The notes beneath the pieces were generated by a model. That model was given only the letters and a program-made list of their open reading frames with translations, had not been told where the DNA came from and ran no database searches. Source: Spirochaetaceae bacterium (GTDB lineage: Bacteria > Spirochaetota > Spirochaetia > Treponematales > Breznakiellaceae). Taken from it: 10,044 nt of DNA. A program made the position numbers and the translations under genes. The stretch covers positions 1 through 10,044 of the forward strand of contig JAIRMO010000220.1 in NCBI GenBank assembly GCA_031258625.1. The letters are read 5' to 3'. Positions 1 through 5,198 of this stretch are shown piece by piece; position 1 is the stretch's first letter, and the number at the start of each line of letters is the position of its first letter.

Positions 1-702
1 GCGGTAAGTTATGATTCGGCGGCCGGAAACATTGAATTGTCCAACGGGGACCCCCTGCCATCGTTCAATAGCTTTGGTATCACCAACTATAGTACCTATA
101 CATCCGCCGCATTTGTCAGTGCCCAGGTACCGGTTAGCGAACCGGCAACATTGGTATTGGCCATGAGCCGGTCTGTTACCATCTCAAGCATAGCCGGTTT
201 TTCGTTATCCGGGACTACCGCACAAATTATAGCAAAGGTTTCTGACGGGGCGACTATAGAATTTACCTTATCTGAGCCGGTTGATTCGTCAGAAGTTGAG
301 AGCGCGGTCAAGCTCAGTTTTAATGGGGCCGGAGCGATTGACGATATGGGTCAGCCGGTACCGGCCTTTGAGAATCAGGCCGTTACAAACAACAGCACCA
401 ACCACGCCGTAACGGTTCAGGCCGCCGAGGTTCCCTCAAACAATTCAAAAAGATTAACGGTAGTAATGACCGGAGCGGTGAGTATGACCACTTCGGCAGG
501 CTTTAGTATTACCGGGCAACAAACCTTTGATTTATCGGCGTGTAGCTATTCTATTAGCGATGGGACCATAACGTTTACGCTGTCAAGCGATGTATATTCC
601 GGCAAGAGTATGTCCGTGGTGTATGACGGGACCGGGACACTCAAAGCCGCCAACAGCGACACCATTCACGCATTTTCAAGAATGATAACCAACAATAGTA
701 AT
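1..702 (+). repeat. Tandem ~101-residue Ig-like (SWM-type) protein repeats
   Basis: Three units can be seen: the tail of one (1-96), a complete one (97-399) and a second complete one (400-702). The unit-end motifs ITNYST, VTNNST and ITNNSN begin their Thr codons at 82, 385 and 688, exactly 303 bases apart each time. Within the units, patterns such as AGFSLSG / AGFSITG and IEFTLS / ITFTLS recur at equivalent positions. The DNA of the units has diverged, so this is a protein-level rather than a recent nucleotide duplication. Confidence 0.7.
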
Positions 703-1554
703 TTCGTACCGGGATTCGAGGCGGGAACATCCGCCCGTAACCTTGCCATTGTTCTGCTCGGGCACGATCCGGCGTCAGCGGCGGAAGTGACGCAGGTAGT
801 CACGATGATCCACAATACCGTTGCCGCGGGGAATGTCAATAACTTTGTCATTGGAGATTATTTCGCACTTGCATCGGTTAATATTGCGGCGGGTAATGAC
901 GCCGGAGGAGCGTTTTCGGCGAGTCTGGCGGATATAACCGGTCATGGAAGAAATCTTGACTTTGTTCTTGTCAGCAAGAATCCCTACAAGAATAAGAACG
1001 GTAACACTTTTGATCACGTTATTTTTCAGAGCCGGAATGTGCTATCAGCTATGACGTCGTATTATGAGGGCGGCCACTACATGAACCCGTCAGATACGAA
1101 TGTCGGCGGGTATGCTCAGAGTAAAGGACGGGCGTTTGTTACAACCCAGGTAAAAGCGGCGTTACAGACAGCGGGTATTCCGTTTAATGATTCGGGCATA
1201 ATCCCATTGCTTACCCGGTACGTGGCAAATGGAGGTTCAGGAGGAACAGGACGGGATGCTATTACCGATCAGATTTTCCTTCCGACAGAGTATGAGATGT
1301 TTGGTTCAAATACCTATTCTTCTTCGTCAGGTAATACAGCAGAAACCAGCGATACACAAACCCATTGGTCGTTTTATGCTGATGCGGTTTCTAGGATTAA
1401 ATATAAAGCGGATGCGGTTGCTGTGCACTGGTGGGAGGCTAGTTCGTATGCGAGTAATACCGGCAACTTCTGCATGGTTCACATCAATGGCATCGCCGTC
1501 CTCAACGGTGCCAGTACCGAGCTTGGTATTGCGCCGGCCTTCCCGATTAGGTAA
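1..1554 (+). CDS. SWM-type repeat protein with DUF6273-like C-terminal domain (5' end missing)
   Basis: The frame is open from the first base to the TAA at 1552-1554, so the gene begins upstream; the TTG at 37 is not a credible start. At least 517 residues are present. The first part is a tandem of about 101-residue beta-rich units, each ending in a TN-N/Y-S motif, which resembles the SWM (Ig-like, 'flagellar-associated') repeat family. From about 703 to the end the protein resembles DUF6273: a GDYF strand (about 853-864), an FLPTEYEMFG motif (1276-1305), an aromatic HWWEASS stretch and a closing G-I-A-P-AF. Signal peptide and anchor, if any, lie outside the window. Such proteins are usually secreted or surface-exposed; the function is unknown and a role in adhesion or substrate binding is only a guess. 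Its Ser/Thr/Asn-rich, lower-GC sequence differs from the downstream operon, consistent with acquired DNA. The repeat assignment is firmer than any function. Confidence 0.75.
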   Translation, partial: AVSYDSAAGNIELSNGDPLPSFNSFGITNYSTYTSAAFVSAQVPVSEPATLVLAMSRSVTISSIAGFSLSGTTAQIIAKVSDGATIEFTLSEPVDSSEVESAVKLSFNGAGAIDDMGQPVPAFENQAVTNNSTNHAVTVQAAEVPSNNSKRLTVVMTGAVSMTTSAGFSITGQQTFDLSACSYSISDGTITFTLSSDVYSGKSMSVVYDGTGTLKAANSDTIHAFSRMITNNSNFVPGFEAGTSARNLAIVLLGHDPASAAEVTQVVTMIHNTVAAGNVNNFVIGDYFALASVNIAAGNDAGGAFSASLADITGHGRNLDFVLVSKNPYKNKNGNTFDHVIFQSRNVLSAMTSYYEGGHYMNPSDTNVGGYAQSKGRAFVTTQVKAALQTAGIPFNDSGIIPLLTRYVANGGSGGTGRDAITDQIFLPTEYEMFGSNTYSSSSGNTAETSDTQTHWSFYADAVSRIKYKADAVAVHWWEASSYASNTGNFCMVHINGIAVLNGASTELGIAPAFPIR

Positions 1555-1557
1555 TAC

Positions 1558-1620
1558 AGTCCCGCCGCCCCGAGCCCCCTTGTGGCGCGGGGGCAAAGAG
1601 GTGAGGGGCGTCAGGGCGAA
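1558..1620. repeat. GC-rich REP-like intergenic segment
   Basis: Just after the stop of the repeat-protein gene the sequence switches abruptly to very GC-rich, low-complexity DNA. A hairpin can form between GCCCCC (1574-1579) and GGGGGC (1589-1594) around a 9-base loop. It has the look of dispersed REP-type elements with C-tract / ACAAGGGGG composition found in many genomes, but only one copy is in view, so repeat status is not shown. It could also slow transcription at the end of the gene; there is no T-tract, so it is not a standard intrinsic terminator. Confidence 0.25.
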
Positions 1621-1660
1621 TTTCCTGGAAGCTGATCAGTAAGAATTTGCAAACCTGTAT

Positions 1661-1701
1661 GGAGGTGGATAAAATGGCAGGGTAAAGTATCTTACCCTGC
1701 C
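1661..1701 (+). other. Perfect 10-bp hairpin preceded by a Shine-Dalgarno and a three-codon ORF
   Basis: GGCAGGGTAA (1676-1685) and TTACCCTGCC (1692-1701) form a perfect 10-bp stem with a 6-base loop. Upstream, GGAGG (1661-1665) sits 8 bases before ATG (1674-1676), which opens the mini-ORF ATG GCA GGG TAA whose stop lies in the left arm of the stem. A TATAAT follows at 1702-1707 but has no matching -35 box. No T-tract follows on the plus strand; on the minus strand the stem is followed by a short ATTTTAT. It may be a weak bidirectional terminator, an attenuator-like leader or a protein-binding site; the sequence does not decide. Confidence 0.4.
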
Positions 1702-2046
1702 TATAATTTGCGATATGTCTATTCCACAAAAAAAGGGGCCCCAAAATAGAATTTTGACTCCATCCAGGGTACCGAAATAAAGCCTTTTTAGTCTTATGAT
1801 GTGTATAGTAAAACATACACCTTGTGGCAATTTAGGATATTTATTTCTTGAAACTGAGAAGTACCGAGGGTATAAAGGACTTGATCTCCGTGTATAAAAC
1901 CGTGTATTTTATTCTACGGATATATAATTTATATACGTTGTCTTCGGTTTTTACAATAAGCTGTGGATTCTGTAATTCCTTATATATCAAGTAATTACTT
2001 GCCACACAAGTACATGGGTTGTGGAACTGGAAGAAAAAAACCGGTT
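1702..2046. other. AT-rich non-coding stretch at the island end
   Basis: This stretch is strongly AT-rich compared with both flanks and has no frame that looks like a real protein. It holds small inverted repeats: CAAAAT/ATTTTG (1742-1756), GTGTAT/ATACAC (1801-1820) and the palindrome GGGGCCCC (1735-1742). It also has a promoter-like pair at 1848-1876 and a hairpin ending at 2047. AT-rich DNA with inverted repeats next to a tRNA junction is typical of phage or island attachment regions, but no integrase-binding arm sites can be named from sequence alone. Confidence 0.45.
1848..1876 (+). promoter_or_regulatory. Candidate sigma-70 promoter
   Basis: TTGAAA (1848-1853) and TATAAA (1871-1876) are separated by exactly 17 bases; each matches the consensus hexamer at five of six positions. 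Transcription would start near 1883 and run rightward. It could make a short RNA ending at the hairpin at 2024-2051, or read through into murG as a roughly 250-base leader. AT-rich DNA produces chance matches, so the call is moderate. Confidence 0.4.
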
Positions 2047-2051
2047 CTTTT
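2024..2051 (+). terminator. Terminator-like hairpin across the island/tRNA junction
   Basis: GAACTGG (2024-2030) pairs with CCGGTTC (2041-2047), including one G-T pair, around an A-rich 10-base loop, and TTTT follows at 2048-2051. The stem is short and the T-run is only four long, so this would be a weak intrinsic terminator. The last stem base and the T-run are the first bases of the tRNA-Lys anticodon loop, so the hairpin is assembled from island and tRNA sequence. Confidence 0.3.
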
Positions 2052-2088
2052 AAGGCGTGGGTCACACGTTCGAATCGTGTGCGGCTCA
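2047..2088 (+). pseudogene. 3' half of tRNA-Lys(UUU); probable attachment-site remnant
   Basis: The 42 bases correspond to canonical tRNA positions 32-73. In order: anticodon loop CTTTTAA (2047-2053, anticodon TTT at 2049-2051), 3' anticodon stem GGCGT, variable loop GGGTC, a perfect 5-bp T-stem ACACG/CGTGT around the loop TTCGAAT (2069-2075), acceptor strand GCGGCTC (2081-2087) and discriminator A (2088); CCA is not encoded. The 5' half is missing: the five bases before the loop (CGGTT) cannot pair with GGCGT where ACGCC would be needed, and no GAGCCGC acceptor strand, D-loop or A-box appears at the expected distance. It therefore cannot make a tRNA. The break exactly at the anticodon loop matches the crossover position used by one class of tyrosine integrases, which supports reading it as an integration scar rather than random decay. 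Confidence 0.85.
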
Positions 2089-2134
2089 GTATAGAACAAT
2101 TGCGGAAACTCTTGAATTCATATACCCTTATCGT

Positions 2135-3232
2135 ATGATACAGATCGCTTTTACCGGAGGCGGTTCCGGAGGGCATATCTACCCCGGCTTGGCCGTGGTC
2201 CTATGCCTGCGGCAACAGGGGCCGTGTCGTATTTTTTGGATAGGTTCTTGTACCGGTATGGATAGGGCCGTTGTTGAAGAAGGGGGGATAGAGTTTTTTG
2301 GGATCCCCTCGGGTAAACTCAGGCGGTATTTTTCCTTCCGCAATTTTTTGGATGGTTTTAAGGTCCTGGCGGGTTTTTTTGCCGCCCGGAAAATTTTAAA
2401 ACGGGAAAAGCCGGATCTGCTTTTTTCTAAAGGCGGTTTTGTAAGCGTTCCCCCCTGTATTGCCGCGGCGTCCCTCAATATCCCCCTCTGTACCCACGAA
2501 TCGGATCTGAGTCCCGGCCTGGCTACCAGGATCAACACCCGGTTTGTCCAAAAGATATTCACCGCCTACGAAGATACGGCGGCTTTTTTCCCAAAAAGGT
2601 ATAAAAGCCGGATCCGTCTTACCGGGAACCCCGTCCGGCCTGAATTCCAAAAAGCCGATGCCGCCCGGGGCCGGGCTTTTTTGGGGATTAAAGAAGGGGA
2701 GCGGATCCTCCTCGTTTTAGGGGGAAGCCAGGGGGCCCGGGAAATAAACGAGCTGGTTCGTTCCTGCCTCGGGGAACTTACCAAGCCCTATGTCGTGGTA
2801 CACCAAACCGGTCAAAATACCGCCTGGGATCTTGCCCCCTCCGAACGGTATCGGCCCTATCCGTATTTTAAAGAAGAGATGCCCCAGGTGATCGCCGCTT
2901 CCGAGCTGGTCCTGGGCCGGAGCGGGGCCGGAACTATCTGGGAGTGCGCCGCCCTGGGCCGGCCTATGGTGCTGGTCCCTTTAAGCGGCTCCGGGACCCG
3001 GGGGGATCAGGTGGAAAACGCCCGGTTTTTTGAAAGGGCCGGGGCCGCGGCGGTTCTTTTGGGGGAAGGGGTTTCCCCAAGATCCCTGGCGGAAACGGTT
3101 CTATCCATCGCGGAAAATGACGAAAAACGGGCCGCCATGGCCCGGGCATCGGCAAAAATCGGCGCTATTGACGGGGCGGCGGCGATTGTCCGGGAAATGA
3201 TGTCCCTATTAGAGGAAAAAACAAATGGATGA
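2135..3232 (+). CDS. murG: MurG, UDP-GlcNAc:undecaprenyl-PP-MurNAc-pentapeptide GlcNAc transferase
   Basis: It adds GlcNAc to lipid I to make lipid II at the inner face of the membrane, the last cytoplasmic step of peptidoglycan precursor synthesis. The 365-residue GT-B protein shows the N-terminal glycine loop GGGSGGH (8-14), SKGGFVS (98-104), a HESDLSPG stretch (121-128) in place of the HEQN of E. coli, TGNPVRPEF (163-171) between the domains, the second glycine loop GGSQGA (196-201), the donor-site segment GRSGAGTIWEC (261-271, Glu270) and GDQVENA (290-296). The start is ATG 2135 because it gives the family-typical N-terminus; the frame runs open back to a GTG at 2057, but that lies inside the tRNA remnant. 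No Shine-Dalgarno is visible before the ATG, which is unusual here. It is the first gene of a five-gene operon, 46 bases after the tRNA remnant, and overlaps cvpA by 8 bases. Confidence 0.95.
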   Translation: MIQIAFTGGGSGGHIYPGLAVVLCLRQQGPCRIFWIGSCTGMDRAVVEEGGIEFFGIPSGKLRRYFSFRNFLDGFKVLAGFFAARKILKREKPDLLFSKGGFVSVPPCIAAASLNIPLCTHESDLSPGLATRINTRFVQKIFTAYEDTAAFFPKRYKSRIRLTGNPVRPEFQKADAARGRAFLGIKEGERILLVLGGSQGAREINELVRSCLGELTKPYVVVHQTGQNTAWDLAPSERYRPYPYFKEEMPQVIAASELVLGRSGAGTIWECAALGRPMVLVPLSGSGTRGDQVENARFFERAGAAAVLLGEGVSPRSLAETVLSIAENDEKRAAMARASAKIGAIDGAAAIVREMMSLLEEKTNG

Positions 3233-3767
3233 AACTACCGTAACCGCGGTTGCCCGTGTGATAAGCCTGGAACCCATTGATATTATTTTTATCGCCCTTA
3301 TCCTGATCCTGGTCATCCGTTGCGCCCTCCGGGGCTTTATCGAAGAAGTTATGTCCATGGCCTCGGTCGTGGCGGGGGTCTTCTCCGCGGTTTTTTTCTA
3401 TAAGCGGGGGGGGGCTTTTATCCGGGAAAGGTATTTGGAGAATTTGGGGGTAGTTCCCGAGGTTCTTGCCTTTGTCATTTTGTTTTTTATTCCCTTTATA
3501 AGCCTGAGAATATTGGAACATATCATCAAAGATATTATTACCAAGGTCAATCTGGGCGGGTTCGACCGTTTTTTAGGGCTCCTCTTTGGGTTTCTTGAGG
3601 GAATTACCCTGATAGCCCTGGCGCTTTTCGTGATCGATATACAACCCCTTTTTGACAAAAACCTGCTCCTGGAAAAGAGTTTTTTTGCTCGTTTCCTCTT
3701 ACCGGTAGTCGGGAAGGTACACCAGGCGGTGGTAGCTTTTTGGGGAGCTTCGGGTTTCCATGTTTGA
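3225..3767 (+). CDS. cvpA: CvpA family membrane protein
   Basis: A 180-residue protein with four hydrophobic segments at about 18-33, 42-58, 80-96 and 118-139, as in the CvpA (colicin V production) family. An RG pair after the first helix (36-37) and an FDRFLG motif (113-118) before the fourth fit the family. The role is not settled; in other bacteria CvpA proteins affect envelope stress resistance, which suits its place after murG. AGAGG at 3211-3215 is a good ribosome binding site 9 bases before the ATG. It overlaps murG by 8 bases and holB by 8 bases, so translation is probably coupled. A run of nine G (3406-3414) lies in the frame at Arg61-Ala64 and could slip. Confidence 0.85.
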   Translation: MDETTVTAVARVISLEPIDIIFIALILILVIRCALRGFIEEVMSMASVVAGVFSAVFFYKRGGAFIRERYLENLGVVPEVLAFVILFFIPFISLRILEHIIKDIITKVNLGGFDRFLGLLFGFLEGITLIALALFVIDIQPLFDKNLLLEKSFFARFLLPVVGKVHQAVVAFWGASGFHV

Positions 3768-5187
3768 GAATGTTTTGGGGCAGCCCGGGATACTTCAGTT
3801 GACCCGGGATATAAGAGCCGGTGTTTTGGCGCCTTCCTTGCTTTTCGCGGGCCCTCCCGCATCGGGAAAGGGAACCGCCGCCTTGGAACTTGCCCGGATT
3901 CTCTCCTGTGAAACCCCCAAGGCTCCCTGGAATTGCTCCTGTTCCGCCTGTTCCCATCACCGGACCCTTACCAACCCGGACGTAGTCCTCCTGGGTTCCC
4001 GTCTTTTTTCCGCGGAGATCGCCGCCGCCGCGGCGGCTTTTTGCCGGGAACCGGAGGTGGTTTCGGTACGGCTGCTTTTTATCAGATCGGTCAGGAAACT
4101 CCTCGCCCGGTTTTCTCCGGTCCTTTGGGAGGATGACCCGCCGGGGAACCTTAAGGGGTATATTCTCGCCCTGGAGGAGTATTTGGATGAATTGGCCATT
4201 ACCTTTCCTTCCGATCCGGTGCCGGTTTCCGAAGGGGGGATTGCGGAGGGGCCGGAACCTTTGAAAGGGGACGGCTTAAACAAAATAAAGACCGGGATTC
4301 TGACCAATGCGTTGAAGCTTGAGGCTGAAGGCTTAGGGGAAGCGGTTCCGGTCAGCCATATAAGGCGGGCCGCTTATTGGAGCCGTTTGGCCCCGGCGGG
4401 AAACCATAAAATCCTTATTATAGAAAACGCCGATCATATGCAGGAAAGCGCCCGTAATTCGATCCTGAAAATTCTGGAAGAACCCCCGGCAACGGTTACT
4501 ATCCTGCTTACCTGCGCCCATCCTGAAGTTTTGATTCCCACCATAGTGTCCCGGCTGCGGCCGTATCGTTTTTACCCCCGGGACGCGGCGGTGGAAGGGG
4601 AGGTGATCCGCCGGGTATTCCGGGATACCGGGGGCGGGGAAAAAAACAACGTCCCGGGCTCCGGGGATCGGGGGATGATAACTTCTTACCTTGATTCCTT
4701 TCTCCCGGTCCCCATGGGGAAACTCTATCCCTTGGCGGCTTTTTTTACCGCTTCCCTTGCCGCGTCGGCGGTGATAGTATTACGGAAAAAGGGTGTTCCT
4801 GAGATCCCCAGGGAATTGGTTGTTTTGGGTAAGTTTACCGCACCCATCGCGGAACAGGGGGGGCTGGGAAGGCCGGTAACGGATATAAAAACCCTTGTTT
4901 CCCAGATCTTGGAGGGGGCGCAAAATTTTGAAATTCCTGAGCTTTTTTCCCGTTTTTTAGGCCAACTCCTTTTTCTTTTGTCCGAAAGTTTTAAAGGGGA
5001 AATTTCCCTGCCGGGGGAAATTTTCTACCGGGATATATGGAAAAGCCGGATCCGGGAAGCTGAAACCGCGGCGGGGATCTTTCATCAAAACGCCGCCCTC
5101 ACCCTGGAACGGCTCTTTACGGAACTCAAACGGGAAATGACCGGATTCTATCCCGAAACCCTGTCCGGCGATGCCGGGGGGAGGTAA
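3760..5187 (+). CDS. holB: DNA polymerase III subunit delta prime (clamp loader)
   Basis: It is a component of the clamp loader that places the beta clamp on DNA. The AAA+ signs are the Walker A-like GPPASGKGT (31-39), a Cys cluster (Cys50, 59, 61, 64) at the position of the zinc module, a Walker B-like ILIIENADHMQ (about 218-228) with the downstream N-SILKILEEPP stretch typical of delta prime/gamma proteins, and IVSRLRPYRF, where the SRC-type motif of clamp loaders reads SRL. At 475 residues it is much longer than the common 300-340; there is an extension of roughly 75 residues before the Walker B region and a divergent long C-terminus. The Cys spacing C-X8-C-X-C-X2-C is one short of the usual C-X8-C-X2-C-X2-C. 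The start ATG overlaps the end of cvpA by 8 bases, with GGGGAG upstream at 3742-3747. The N-terminal assignment is firm; delta prime rather than gamma/tau follows from length and operon context. Confidence 0.85.
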   Translation: MFENVLGQPGILQLTRDIRAGVLAPSLLFAGPPASGKGTAALELARILSCETPKAPWNCSCSACSHHRTLTNPDVVLLGSRLFSAEIAAAAAAFCREPEVVSVRLLFIRSVRKLLARFSPVLWEDDPPGNLKGYILALEEYLDELAITFPSDPVPVSEGGIAEGPEPLKGDGLNKIKTGILTNALKLEAEGLGEAVPVSHIRRAAYWSRLAPAGNHKILIIENADHMQESARNSILKILEEPPATVTILLTCAHPEVLIPTIVSRLRPYRFYPRDAAVEGEVIRRVFRDTGGGEKNNVPGSGDRGMITSYLDSFLPVPMGKLYPLAAFFTASLAASAVIVLRKKGVPEIPRELVVLGKFTAPIAEQGGLGRPVTDIKTLVSQILEGAQNFEIPELFSRFLGQLLFLLSESFKGEISLPGEIFYRDIWKSRIREAETAAGIFHQNAALTLERLFTELKREMTGFYPETLSGDAGGR

Positions 5188-5198
5188 ACGGAGCGGGT

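Larger units (their letters stand above)
1..2046. mobile_element. Probable right end of a genomic island integrated in tRNA-Lys
   Basis: Inferred from the tRNA-Lys 3' half at 2047-2088, which lacks its 5' half. With site-specific integration in a tRNA gene, the displaced 3' half marks one end of the element and an intact tRNA rebuilt by the element marks the other. Because the 3' half faces the conserved murG operon, the inserted DNA must lie to the left. The repeat-protein gene and the AT-rich non-coding stretch both differ in composition from the GC-rich core genes. No integrase is visible; it would be expected outside the window, often beside the intact tRNA. Extent and family of the element are unknown. 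Confidence 0.45.

Noticed and set aside
1547..1830. Two overlapping minus-strand frames after the repeat-protein gene
   Set aside because: They cross the GC-rich segment and the perfect hairpin, have mixed composition and no recognisable motif; treated as chance.
1923..1957. Further -10-like boxes TATAAT (1923-1928) and TACAAT (1952-1957)
   Set aside because: Neither has a credible -35 box at 16-18 bases upstream; such hexamers are expected by chance in this AT-rich stretch.
1..2046. The missing 5' half of tRNA-Lys or a second copy of the 3' half within the window
   Set aside because: No matching acceptor 5' strand, D-arm or second T-arm was found to the left of 2047; the other end of the element must lie outside.
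2057..2134. Longer murG start (GTG at 2057) adding 26 residues
   Set aside because: The extra codons lie in the tRNA-Lys remnant and short spacer and match nothing in MurG N-termini; the ATG at 2135 gives the typical start just before the glycine loop.
1841..2176. Minus-strand frame of 111 residues
   Set aside because: It reads through the complement of the tRNA remnant and into murG, has no clear ribosome binding site and shows no protein-like domain pattern.
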